From Tribonema minus (Eukaryota > Sar > Xanthophyceae > Tribonematales > Tribonemataceae), in NCBI GenBank assembly GCA_017506865.1, contig JAFCMP010000064.1, forward strand, positions 290,607 to 354,606: DNA of 64,000 bases. Direction: 5' to 3'. The notes under the pieces are model-generated. The model saw only the letters and a program-made list of their open reading frames with translations. It had not been told where the DNA came from and did not search any database. Shown piece by piece: positions 34,527-45,079 of this stretch (its first letter is position 1; the number at the start of each line of letters is the position of its first letter). The translations under genes and the position numbers were made by a program.

Positions 34527-35120
34527 CACACATGGCAGAATCCAGGGGGGGGGGGCACATGGAGGAGGACGTAGGGGAGGACCCCGAGATGCCATTTGGC
34601 GGCGGCGGCGTTTGAGTGGTTGTCGTTGCGACACTTTCAGACTGTCATACGACATGTAGATTCCTTACAGCTAGATGCCAATCATCTGGGCTTTTTCGCG
34701 CCCTGAGCGAGAATTAATAAAAAGTACATGCATCAACGCACTTGGAAGTCGTCACTCGGCATGATAGTGCTTTGCAGATCACACGCAGCGAGTACTAGCA
34801 ACTGTTGCAGTACCTGGTCAAGGGAAGGGTACATGCATGCGAAATGCATGATGCTTCAGCACATCAACATCACATTTGCTAGGCCTACAACAAGATCACA
34901 ATCGAATCTCACAGCCCACTGGCTGCTGTTGACACCCCATGCAATCGCTTCAACATGCAAAGTGATTGGCATTCATTCATCGGCTTCCAGTGTCATTTCA
35001 AATATAATGTGCTATTAAAACCGTCCAGCGTCGACATGTACGCGTGGCCAATCATGTCAATTACAAACTCGCACTGCTACACCGTACAAAAACTGCATGA
35101 GCGTATCGCCCCTCTGCGTG
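34527..35120. other. Intergenic space with a poly(A) signal candidate
   Basis: TGTAA on the minus strand (plus TTACA near 35061) lies about 55 bp past the carrier gene's stop codon and fits the chlorophyte poly(A) signal. Nothing else is seen. Confidence 0.35.
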
Positions 35121-36776
35121 CTACGGCTGCAGATGCGTGAGCAAAGCGGCGCTGCACGCATACGAGCAGCAAAACGACGGCGCATACTTCAGCGCCATCG
35201 CTGAAAACCCCCTACAGAACCCCCTCAAGCCTGACTGCCGGAGCACTGACATAAAGCTACTTACGACGCCGTGTCCATGCAACTCAGGGCACACCTGCAT
35301 CTTGCGCCGCAATGCATCAAAAGGATATGCAATTGACTGCGCCACTAGACCAGATGCGAGGCCACACCCCAGGGCCCACCGCGAGTTTGCCCGGTTCACG
35401 GCCCTCCACGCTTCTGCTTCGGCGCCATCGTCAGTCGCGTATGTGCCCTGAGGAGGGCCCTCTGGCTGGCGTGTATACAGCGGCTGCAGTGCTGCCATGG
35501 CAGTGTAACTAATGCCGAGATAACAGAATGACCACGCTACTGTGGGTACCGCCCCCCTAAACACCCCTGCTAACCCGCCCCTCAAAACTGCTGCCACTGT
35601 GCTTTTCAGGGATGCCAGACCCCTGTCTGCTGTATACCGCCCCCGCACAACCTCAAGGGGCGTCGTCAGCAGATTCGCCACCGCACCCGCCACGCCCCCC
35701 GCCACCAAGTGCTTGAGCTCAAGCGGTGCGCCGCTGCTGCCGTCAAACACCGGCGCAGGCGACTGACCAGCAGAGACAGCAGCAGGTGGTGGCGTTGACA
35801 ACGCCTCCACCGCAAATAGTGCTCCCGCGCCACCCTCGTATGGCCCCACACGTGCCTGCTCGTCGTGGCCATGCGCCCCTGCCGCCGCCGCTGATGCCGC
35901 AGCAGCAGCAGCAGCAGCAGCATGCGGCGCAGCAGAGCGCTGCCACTGCTCATCCCACAGCGCGCTGACTGGCGGCAGGAGGCACTGGTACACCCACGCC
36001 TGCAGCGCCAGCACGGGCACAATCCTCGCCACGTTGATGCCGTTGCCGCGCCAGAGGGCCCGCACTGCGCTGTCGCCGCCGCTGCCGCCGCCCGCGCGCC
36101 GCGCCTCCGCTGTCATTACAGACAGTACATGGCCGATGCCGCCGCTGCCGTACGCGCTGCTGGGCGGCTGCGTCTGCATCATGATCTTGACGCGCTCTAG
36201 CGGCGCCACCAGGCAGCGCCCCGCCGCCCCCGCCACGCTCGCCACCGCCACCGCCAGCCAAGGCGCCTGCTGCGCCGCCGCGGCCGCCGCTGCCGCCGCA
36301 AGCGCCGCCGCCGCCGCCGCGCCGCCGCCGTCGCTGCTCGCTCCCTGCACCTCCGCATTGCCCTCGCTGGCGTCAGCAGCTTGGGCACTCGTGTCAGTGC
36401 TCAGAGTGCTGGCTGCCGCTGGCGCCACGGCGCGGTGCTGCGCGTACAGCGTGGGGTTGAAGCTGAAGTTCGGAGGCGCGTGCCGCAGTGCTGCCGCCGG
36501 CTCCAGCGGCTCTGCCCAGTTGTCTCTGAAGTCGTGCGCGTGCTGGCGCAGCTGGCTCATGTACTGGCGTAGGGCTGGCGGCGCCTGAGCGCTGTTGACA
36601 GTGCGCAGCAGCTGCTCCGGCGTGCACCAGTCGTGCGCGCCAAACAGACTGGCCTCAAAGGCCTGGGCGCTGCGGCTGTCGTGAAGAGCGCTGCCGTCAG
36701 GTTGAGGTGTTGAAGTTGAAGATGTGAAGTTCCTGCCGCCGCAGGTTTTTGTGGCGTTGGTGATAATGGGTGCCAT
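35121..36776 (-). CDS. Mitochondrial carrier family (SLC25) transporter
   Basis: 551 residues from the ATG at 36776. The three family signatures are present, one per repeat: APLERVK at about residue 190, TPLEVVR at about 372 and YPFDALRRK at about 482, each preceded by a glycine-rich odd-numbered helix (SVAGAAGRCL, VAGGVAGAVA, GCGLASGLVA). Such carriers move metabolites across the inner mitochondrial membrane. The first signature resembles the CoA/ADP carriers of the SLC25A42 type, but the substrate cannot be set from this. About 175 N-terminal residues before the first repeat, and an Ala-rich insertion between repeats 1 and 2, make it about 1.8 times the usual 300 residues. These parts are encoded by GCN repeats. 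No introns. Confidence 0.88.
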   Translation of the reverse strand: MAPIITNATKTCGGRNFTSSTSTPQPDGSALHDSRSAQAFEASLFGAHDWCTPEQLLRTVNSAQAPPALRQYMSQLRQHAHDFRDNWAEPLEPAAALRHAPPNFSFNPTLYAQHRAVAPAAASTLSTDTSAQAADASEGNAEVQGASSDGGGAAAAAALAAAAAAAAAQQAPWLAVAVASVAGAAGRCLVAPLERVKIMMQTQPPSSAYGSGGIGHVLSVMTAEARRAGGGSGGDSAVRALWRGNGINVARIVPVLALQAWVYQCLLPPVSALWDEQWQRSAAPHAAAAAAAAASAAAAGAHGHDEQARVGPYEGGAGALFAVEALSTPPPAAVSAGQSPAPVFDGSSGAPLELKHLVAGGVAGAVANLLTTPLEVVRGRYTADRGLASLKSTVAAVLRGGLAGVFRGAVPTVAWSFCYLGISYTAMAALQPLYTRQPEGPPQGTYATDDGAEAEAWRAVNRANSRWALGCGLASGLVAQSIAYPFDALRRKMQVCPELHGHGVVSSFMSVLRQSGLRGFCRGFSAMALKYAPSFCCSYACSAALLTHLQP

Positions 36777-38702
36777 AGCCGCCCGCGGCACCCTGCCGTA
36801 GCCGCTGTCATAGCCGGCCAGGGCCAGCGCTAGTGCAACCTATTTGCATGCGCAATGAGGGAACGGTGCCAACTGTCATAATGATTTCAAGGCATTGAGC
36901 ATCACAGAAGCATGTTTGTTCAAACATGCTGCACTTGTGTGGTCATACATATGAAGTAGGTGCAAACCGCGGCTACATGGACGGACACTATACCCCATAA
37001 AATGACGCCTCCAGCAGGTACCACATGTAGAGAGTATGCCTTGATGAAAAGTAGACGCATTGCGGCACCTGCGGCCGCAACTGTTCTAAGCCATCTTGAA
37101 CGACACAGTGGGGTTGGGATTAGCGTCAGGGTTGATGTTTACAAAGAGCACTGAGAGATGTTGTGCGACGGGGCTGATGGAGGGACCGATGTAGTTCAAG
37201 CGATTGAAAAACATTACAGCTTGAATAGCAGTAGCACCATTAGTAATTACCACTTTGTACCTTCGAATGTGGTGCGGCGATGACGCGCTGTGCACGACAA
37301 GATTACTGCATATACGTGCTTTGATCTTCATTCTATTATACCACTTATTTCAGCACAGAAGGCATAGCTAAACCTGGAAGCATCGTGGCCTAATGCAGCA
37401 AGACATGATGCACCTTTGTGGCCTGATGTAGCAAGACATGAGGTATCTTAGACTGCAGTAACGGCATCAAATGGTTAACCTGATCAAACTGAGTCAGCTC
37501 TTGCATGTTGACGTCACATACTTTAAGTACCATAAATTTTGTTCTCGACATGTGTGCTACATGCGCCACCACAACTCACTACGGCAGTGTTGCGCGCACT
37601 GCGCAGCATCCTCAATTCAGAGCAGCAGGACTTCCAATATGTTTTGGTGCTGCAAATTGTGATGACACACGGCATTTCTGTTGGTGTGCTTTATGCAGCA
37701 CATGCATCCCACTGCAACCAAAAACCCGTTGAAAAAGCCTGTGCTCTGAGAAAGCGCACAATACACGATGCTTTGGGCTACGGCTAGACTGAACTTTGGT
37801 GTGCGAGAACGTGCTGATCAAATGTGCCCTTACAGTAGACCGCAACCAAGTATCCGCGCAGAAGTAAGGCATCAGACTTAACAACCAAGTATTCGGCGCA
37901 GAAGCAAGGCATCATACTTAATTAGGGCTTGCGCTGTACAAATGTGCCTTCACATGGCATTGAGCACGCAGCTACGTCATTGTAAGGTGCAGATAAGTCT
38001 TGATGCAACTGCAACACTACGCCCGCGCAACACCATTTCTAGCGCTGCTCTACGCCGACCATGTCAAATGACATTAATCAAGGACAAGAGTAATGCACTA
38101 TGCTGAGTGAGCAACAAAACATTGAATTCCTTTGTCAGATGCCTCAGGTTTCAATTTTTCAGTTTATGCCAGGGGTGCCCACATTGTTAGGACCCATACA
38201 TAGACCACAAATGACATGTGAGTCAAGGGTTGCTGAGCACTGACCAGAGCCCAAAGCATCCCTGTATCATTTCTGAGCTGATCACGGAGGTGTTACTGCT
38301 TCTGAGAGTTTGGTCTGGTGACCTGACATGATGCAACACGTAGGTCAGTGAGTGTTGAAATCGGGTTGGGGTGACCCTAGCCTTAGGGTTTAGGGGCTTG
38401 CATGAGGTGCAATACCGCTGACAGCACTGAAAAAGCTGACATAATGGCATGCCGTTGCAGTTGAAAACATGATGTGGTCAGGTGCACGTGCGTATGCACA
38501 GAACGACATAAATGTGCCGTCTGTCAGTGTCACCTGACCTCGAGTGAGGTCAGACAGTTCCAATGGTTTCGTTTGCCGAATAAACGGTTCAGACAGAGCC
38601 AAGCAGGCTTTGGCGCGTGCCCTGACACCATGTTGAGGAAGCACCACGCAACTGCGCTTCTGATACATGACTTTGCTTGTGCTATCACTTGATTACAAGA
38701 TT
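36777..38702. other. Intergenic stretch, one weak candidate exon
   Basis: A minus-strand segment at about 38535-38620 (acceptor gtgtcag, donor gag|gtcagg) reads ARAKACLALSEPFIRQTKPL and could be the next exon of the gene to the right. A short direct repeat occurs at 37825-37915 ('agaagtaaggcatcaga.ttaa' and 'agaagcaaggcatcatacttaa'). Telomere-like 'cttagggtttaggg' lies at about 38380-38395. Confidence 0.3.
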
Positions 38703-40463
38703 TTAACTCACCTCTGGTGCGGGCAACTGCAGCCACAGCAGCAGCTGCGCAAACCGCTCAAATGAAATGAGCCCCACTTGCCCCGCATCCACAGCTGCCA
38801 GTATCGCCTCCGCCGCCGGCTCCAGCTTTGTGTAGCTCTGCCCCCCAATGACCCCCTCGAACACCGGCTGCCGCGTTGCCACCAAAAAGTCCATGTGCGT
38901 CATCCACCGCTGCGACTCCCCCCCCACGCTCGCCCCCCTGTCGAACAGCGCCTTGATCACCGGTGATCCGCCGCTGCGCGCTGCTGCAGCCGCGTCCAGG
39001 GAAGCGCGAGGCAGGGCTGCAGTGACGCACTCGGCGGTGGCACACCTGACGGCGGCAGCGCAGGAGCGCGTGCGGTGCGCTGCTGCGACGTCCCCTATGC
39101 ACGCCCCCGGGAGCAGCAGCACCGGCTTCACCAGATGATTATGCAGGTCTGGTGACAACGATGCTTGCGGGGGTTGCTCTGTTGCCCTGGCGATGCCGCT
39201 CAGCAGCACGCGGATGTCACCGCATGCCTCGCCCTGCTTGACGATGAACTCCCTATGGCCGTGCTTCTCTGCTGGCTGAAATGCCTGCCGTAAGTGCGCA
39301 CGGCCACCTTTGTCCAGGCCTGAAAACAATGGGTGCCCATCAATGGCAGACTCCAGGACCGAGTCAGCAGCCGCGTGTGGCCAGAGCATCTGCAGAAGCT
39401 GTGCAATCTTGGTTTTGGGCTGCGCCAACTGGTCACGGCAGTCGCGTTGAGCGTCGCTTACGCTGCCGCTGGTGCCAGAGGGCTCTACAGCTGCTGCTGA
39501 TGCTGATGCTGTGACTGTGGGGCTGAGCGCTGCCGCCTCTGACACCAACTGCTGCTGCGGCTGCTGCTGCTGCTGATTTTCTGCACTGCCGCCGCCGCCG
39601 CCACGCACCCATATCTCTGGTGACAGCACCGCTCCTCGCCTCAGCTGCACCCTCTCCGCCTGCCGATCCGATGCAAAGTCGCTGGGCAGAAACTCATTGC
39701 TGGCGGGATAGAGGGGGTCTATCAGGAGCCCCAGTCTCTGGTAGAGCGCTGCCACCAGCTCACTGCAGAAGAGGCTGGTGTGATCGTGGCTGTTCTCCAG
39801 CAGAGAGCGCTCGCTCGCCAGCAGCTCTGCTCGCGCCTCCACCGCCGCAACCCGCAACCGCGCGTGCTCCTCCCTCAGCAGCTGCTCGCAGAGAGGGGAC
39901 AGGCGACAGGTGGCGAGCTCTGATTCGACAAACGTTGCGTCCTCCTCGAGCCGCCGCATGCTGCGGTGCAGGTCGCGGCGTCGGCGTTTGGCGGGGTACT
40001 GGCTGACTGCGACCCTGACGAGTTGAGCGTAGCTGGCTTTGTAAGGGCGCTGCTCGATTTCTGCCACGTATTGGCGAGCCGATTCCCGCATGGCATCGTT
40101 CCTCTCAGTGTACAGCCGGCGCACAGCTATCATGTACGCGCTGCTCCGCTGCAGTCGAGCGTGGAGGTCGTAGTGCTTGACCCCACTGAAAGCTGCCTCC
40201 CAGATCCTGTTGGTGCCATCTTTGTCCTTCACGACCACACCGATGTGGTCCCACGGCGTTGCGTGAACCGTTTTGGTGCCAAGGCACAGGATGCAGCCCA
40301 ACACACCCATGCGCTGACATGGCCTCGAGAACAGCACAATGTCGCCTGTGTCCAGCGAGTCTGCCAGATCTGCCACATCGGCGGCTGACAAGGTTTGAAG
40401 CTGTTGCTGAACAAGCTCTGGTGATGGTGATGCTCGCTCACTGGGATCATCGGGCTCTGGCAT
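38703..40463 (-). CDS. Permuted papain-fold (YiiX/NlpC-like) and cyclic-nucleotide-binding domain protein
   Basis: The start is chosen at the ATG at 40463 (MPEPDDPSERASPSPELVQQ); the upstream frame lacks conserved sequence. Residues about 40-270 form a permuted papain-like hydrolase domain: GDIVLFSRP, then WDHIGVVVKDK with the catalytic-type His (about 73), then TSLFCSELVAALYQ with the Cys (about 232). These are the hallmarks of YiiX/C92 amidase-like proteins. A helical insert and a Gln-rich linker follow. Residues about 425-545 form a cyclic-nucleotide-binding beta-roll: FIVKQGEACGDIRVLLSG, later PGACIGDVAAAHRTRSCAAA. The final GLISFERFAQLLLWLQLPAP precedes 'ccagag|gtgagt', a strong donor at 38712, so the TAA at 38703 may be intronic. 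It is probably a hydrolase gated by cAMP/cGMP. Confidence 0.72.
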   Translation of the reverse strand: MPEPDDPSERASPSPELVQQQLQTLSAADVADLADSLDTGDIVLFSRPCQRMGVLGCILCLGTKTVHATPWDHIGVVVKDKDGTNRIWEAAFSGVKHYDLHARLQRSSAYMIAVRRLYTERNDAMRESARQYVAEIEQRPYKASYAQLVRVAVSQYPAKRRRRDLHRSMRRLEEDATFVESELATCRLSPLCEQLLREEHARLRVAAVEARAELLASERSLLENSHDHTSLFCSELVAALYQRLGLLIDPLYPASNEFLPSDFASDRQAERVQLRRGAVLSPEIWVRGGGGGSAENQQQQQPQQQLVSEAAALSPTVTASASAAAVEPSGTSGSVSDAQRDCRDQLAQPKTKIAQLLQMLWPHAAADSVLESAIDGHPLFSGLDKGGRAHLRQAFQPAEKHGHREFIVKQGEACGDIRVLLSGIARATEQPPQASLSPDLHNHLVKPVLLLPGACIGDVAAAHRTRSCAAAVRCATAECVTAALPRASLDAAAAARSGGSPVIKALFDRGASVGGESQRWMTHMDFLVATRQPVFEGVIGGQSYTKLEPAAEAILAAVDAGQVGLISFERFAQLLLWLQLPAPEVS

Positions 40464-41566
40464 GGTGGTATGCGCGGAGGATCGCAAGTTCAAGTTCCGT
40501 TTGAAGTTCAGCTTGAAGTTGAACTGCTTTAAAAACAGAAGAGAGCTGTAGGTACTTGCCATGTAATTCACATGCTTGCTGGGCACAGGTTGTGCGGCTT
40601 GAGCTTTGACGGCACAAGAGAGCATACCGCTGCGGAGCGCGAAAGGATCCTGGGGGCAAAGGCGGCAGGCAACCACAGCATGCATCAGGCCAATAAAAGC
40701 GCGGCAACAAGCCTGATCATCAGGTATCATGGATGGCGTTACATCTGGTTTATCAAAGCATGCGAACAGGCTATTACAGACAAAGGGCTCACTCGTTTTC
40801 GGAGGCTGACGCTAGAAATTTGATTCAAATTGAGAAGTGTGACGTTGAAGGAGGAGAGCAAGGGAGAAAGCAGTTGGTGTGGCTGCTGGTGCTGCTCAGC
40901 CATCAACGAGGACATGGCCAGGGCAAGGAGCTCCCTCTTGGGATCTTTTACACTCTATGCGCATTGTTTACATCGCCAAATTGAGGCAGCTTTAGAAACC
41001 AGTTTTGCGGCCACTCTGCCGCTCTGAACAGGAGCGGTATGTTGAGTGTCCCTGTGGATGCCTGTACCATGCAGCCCGGCATCTTGCATCATTCAGCCGT
41101 CAGAGAAACCATGATTCTGTCAGCCGCATTGGTGTCGAACGAATGCAGTGTGGCAAGGTGATCGCGTGCGGTGAGTTGTGCAATGTGTGCAGCTTGCAGT
41201 CACTTGAAGTGTGGCAGGCGCAAGAATTGTTTCTTGTCGTCTTCGGCTTTTGTAGCATTTGCTGTACATGGGTGCAGCCACTGCCGTGAGGCACAGTGTG
41301 GAGCCGATGCATGTCCTTTTGTGCTGCCCGCTATGAGGTGTTCAGGATTGTCAGCCTGTTGGCCTGCCATATGCATATTGCGTCAGACTATGTGGTCATA
41401 ATATGTGGGTCGATAGCTGCAGCTGCTTCTCATGTGCTGCTGAAAACCTCTCTGTTCTCTCTGACAATATTGGTGGCAACCTAACGAGAGGATTTCACCG
41501 CCCCCTTCTCCCCCCCCTCCCCTTCTTCCCCGGGGCCCCCTCCCTGTCTATGCGCCTGGTGGGTGC
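40464..41566. other. Upstream region with TTGAAGTT cluster, then non-coding
   Basis: Within 60 bp upstream of the start lie 'aagttcaagtt' (40486-40496) and 'ttgaagttcagcttgaagttgaac' (40501-40524), the densest cluster of this motif in the window. The rest shows only a pyrimidine/C-rich run near 41500-41550. Confidence 0.35.
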
Positions 41567-41889
41567 GTGATGCAGATGTTGCACCGTCATCACCAGCTAC
41601 CATACCTCCTGCAGACCGCACCGCGTGGTTTCAGCGATCGCGTGCAGGATGGCCTAGAGCACACCAGCAATGCCTATGGCATCGCCTCCCATTTGCTCTT
41701 TGTTAGCATCAGCAGAGTGGCAGAACCGGACGCGGCCTCGAATGCGGCAGCGGCCCGGGAAGCCCTGAACTGGCTGTGGTGAATTCTCAGCCAAAACAAC
41801 ACAACAGCATTTGGGATGCGTGTCGCCGGTCAACCTGCAGACATTGGCCAAGCGCAGCAGCTGCTGCAGGGAGTTGCGCATGTGCAGGT
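41567..41889 (+). pseudogene. Candidate exon with one in-frame TGA
   Basis: A plus-strand frame reads RVAEPDAASNAAAAREALNW and LW, then TGA at 41780-41782. It resumes in the same frame as ILSQNNTTAFGMRVAGQPAD and IGQAQQLLQGVAHVQ before a gtgagcg donor at about 41890. Both sides look protein-like. The family is unknown. It is most simply a decayed exon, perhaps of the same locus as 43016-43288 and 44055-44186. Confidence 0.3.
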
Positions 41890-42552
41890 GAGCGCGAGTG
41901 AGTATGAGCCACAGGTGTTTGGATGGATCATACCGTCACCATTCTGCTAGCAGATGTGAGGCTGGTCCTTGAGCGCAGTGACGCAAGTAAGTGCGCCTCT
42001 GCAACCACGGACCCCCCTCTGATCATGACGTATGACTGCACCACGCGGCGCTGCTCGCGTAGGCGTTCTCTACGCACCGTTAGCAATTTCACAAATTGAG
42101 ATCACAGTGCGAGTGCACACGCAGAGGCGCACAAGCATGTGGACGTCGTCGAGCATGACGAACAGGCATATGGAGGCTGCAAGTGGTTGATGGAAAGGCC
42201 ATCATGTACCACACTTCACACGACGTGGCGTAGTGTTGCATCTCCGTGGCGGCTGGTCAACTCCCAGGCGGTTGCAAGCGCCCTCTATGCCATTACGCAG
42301 TCGCTGCAGCACTGTGGCATAGGTTGTAGATGGGTCGGTTTATGCTTTGTGGTGGGCATGCCCGTAACGGGAGAGACGGCATCGGGCTTATTCCAACTTT
42401 AACTCTTCCGCTGGCAGCGCTAAGCCTTGTTGACGTGAGTTGCATGGCTCCTGCCCCGCTACAGGCCACTGTGGCACTATCACCAGCATGTCAACTGAAT
42501 GAGGTCCTTTGCGTGCATCACGATGCTGGTCTTCACCGTACAGGGACGGCTA

Positions 42553-42978
42553 CGATATAAGAGCGCTCGATATAAGAGCGGTCACGGTATAAGAGCGGTC
42601 TGACGGCTGAACACGGATCTGGTCGATATAAGAGCGGTTTGGTGCTGCTCGGAGTTGACCGCTCTTATATCGTGTCCACCTACCACTAGCCGCCTCACGA
42701 ACAATGCTTGAACAGCGGATTTTGCGTGAAACTCAACAACGCTCAAGCGCGTATCAATCAGTCACAGCGTATAGCGCACGGTGCGGTTGCTTTCCGGCTT
42801 AATTCGAAGCCAACTTCAGCTGTTGGCACACTAACTCTACTTAAATACTTCAAACCCTAGGTCTAGGGCTAGGGTTTGCCTAGGGCTAGCCCTAACCCTA
42901 GTTAAGCCCCAGGACGATATAAGAGCGATCACGGTATAAGAGCGGTGAGGCTGGCGGGACGGACCCGCTCTTATATCG
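42553..42978. mobile_element. Cluster of eight CGATATAAGAGCG repeats ending in inverted copies (MITE-like)
   Basis: The 13-mer C-G-(A/G)-TATAAGAGCG occurs direct at 42553, 42568, 42585 and 42624, then inverted (CGCTCTTATATCG) at 42660-42672. It is direct again at 42915 and 42932, then inverted at 42966-42978. Each cluster therefore starts with direct copies and ends with an inverted one. The outer copies make a terminal inverted repeat for a 426-bp unit. Between the clusters lies a palindromic telomere-like stretch (42850-42905). It is consistent with a non-autonomous DNA transposon with subterminal repeats or a nested pair. No transposase was found. Confidence 0.5.
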
Positions 42979-43015
42979 TGACCCCCCCTGTAACCCTCAT
43001 TCTTCGTTGCGACAG

Positions 43016-43288
43016 GCACACCTTGCGGTAATTCAAGCCGACATGCCTGCTGACGTGCAGCGGCTGATGGACCTGTGGTACATCGCCAGCTTCAGACAGG
43101 CTCTATCGCGCCAGTACCTGACGGCAGCGCGCCACCATGTCGTCGGCTCCAACTTTGACATGCGCGCCGTCTGGAGGTGCGCATGTGGCACGCGCGGCAA
43201 GTCGACAAAGGCGCCACCGCCTTCAAGACCTTGTCGCGGATGGTGGCGGCGGATGGGGTTGCTGCCTACGGGGCTGCCACTGCGCTCG
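43016..43288 (+). CDS. Candidate exon(s), unidentified, with a frame change
   Basis: The acceptor 'gttgcgacag' precedes 43016. The first part reads AHLAVIQADMPADVQRLMDL, then YIASFRQALSRQYLTAARHH. From about 43177, in a frame shifted by one, VRMWHARQVDKGATAFKTLS and RMVAADGVAAYGAATAL run to a gtgagc donor at 43289. It is either two exons whose junction I cannot place, or a frameshifted relic. Helical, basic; family unknown. Confidence 0.33.
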
Positions 43289-44054
43289 GTGAGCATGAGG
43301 CGAATAATAAAATCTTTACATAGCCACGGCTCTCTACTACATTGTATGCATAAGACCTGTCATTCGTGGGGTCGTTCTGCATGCGATGGCCCTGGTGCCT
43401 TGCGCCAAGGGGAATGCTGGGTGTGGTGGCTACATCTGCAATGTACATGTGCCGCTCGGCCTACTCGAGTGCCAAAGAATAGCACTGAGAGGCATTGTGT
43501 CCTATTGGCCTCGGCTCCGGGACCCCTGGAACTGCGAGATCTGCATGAGCAGGCATGACCTCCTGCGTAGACGCTAGGTTTGACATGATGCTGCAGTGTG
43601 CATCATCTTTTCTGCAGTGCGAAGAGGATCGAGTCTTATTGCGTTGAGCGCAATATCATGCGTGCGGGATTGTGCTGCTACACCTAAACCTGTTGATGAG
43701 TTCAATTCCCCCCCACTGATCCTTCCCCCCCTCCCCCCCCCTCCCCCCCCCTCACCCGCTCATGCGGTAAACCACTCAGGTTCTTAGCACTTGGTTGAAA
43801 CTTTTGAACCCCAGCTTCCCTTATACATGTATGCACTCAGGTAGACGTCTTGTTCACGACACTTCATCTAGGCGCTGTGCAATTGCCAGTTTGCTGCAGT
43901 CTGGTGATGCCTCCACCGCTCTGGTTCACATACTGCTGGTGCTTTGAAGTGGCCGAGGGACGGACGGATGCACGATCATCAAGAGACAGACAAAGTCTGA
44001 AATGTGTGTGCACGTTGTATATGCCCGCTGTCATACTTGTGGCATTTGCTTGCA

Positions 44055-44186
44055 GTACAGCAGTCCACAGAAGTGCAGGAACACGGCTGGTTCCACACCA
44101 TCATCACTGCTGATGTGCCGCGGGCGCAAGCAGGGCCCGAGCAGCTGATGCCCGCTGAGAAGGCGACATGGAGGCGCCATGTTAAA
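44055..44186 (+). CDS. Candidate exon, unidentified
   Basis: The frame after a 'ttgcttgcag' acceptor reads QQSTEVQEHGWFHTIITADV, PRAQAGPEQLMPAEKATWRR and HVKA, before a gtgggtg donor. It lies in the same orientation as the candidates at 41567 and 43016 and may belong to one locus. No family recognised. Confidence 0.3.
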
Positions 44187-45079
44187 GCGGTGGGTGCATT
44201 ATGAGTAGTTGTGAGCAGCATCTTCAGAACACGAAGCTGTGACTTGGCAAGGATGACATATGATGACACGCTGCTGTAACGAACGGCTGGCACTGCGACA
44301 GAGCTGTTCGACTCTGGCTGTAGGTGCAGTCGCACCATGTGTCAGCTGCCTTGCATAGCGGTGTTTTTGATGATATTGCTAGCATGCCTTCCGTACGCCA
44401 GAAACAAGGATGCTTTTCAAATATAAAATATATGAAAAAACAGCATTGAACTCTAAATCTTGTGGTGCATCTGGCTAACGCATCATCAGGTTAAGGCAAC
44501 CCTAGCCCTTGCAATGTTGGACGACGAACATGACTGGCAAGCATCACTGAGAAATGTCACGTGCATCCGCCAGTCTGAGACTGAGTGAGTGAGGAGCAAG
44601 GCATCATTTGGGCAGTGTGCACATGCAACGACGGCGGTTGTCTGCCCTCTGCTTGCTGCCGTAGTACCATTGAGGGTCTGGTTGCTGTAGCCATGACCCC
44701 CAGTCACACAACTTCGCTCAGACGCTTCAGCATCGGGCTTGCTGCAAACACCAGCTGGTGATACATTCCGTGACTGCAACACGTACACACACGCACATGA
44801 AATTTTTCAAAGGCGGCTCTCAGACTGTCATAACTTCAGGTTGCAGAGTGGCTGAATGTATTGTCGCCTGAACATGTTGAGCTCGTACGCTGTCGCACCC
44901 ATTGTGTTGCAGCCAATGTGCAGGTGCAATATAATGATTGCCCAACCCCTTCCTCCCTCCGCCACCCATCAAAACCCCAAAGCCTCCATGCATCAAGCTA
45001 CTGTGACAAACCTTGAACCCCCCTCCCCCGCATGCAAATTCCCAACGCATGTGCAAACGTCCTCCCCATGTGGCTGTGG

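Noticed and set aside
35666-36588. Ala-, Arg- and Cys-rich open frames over the carrier gene
   Set aside because: They are shadow frames of its GC-rich, repeat-containing coding sequence.
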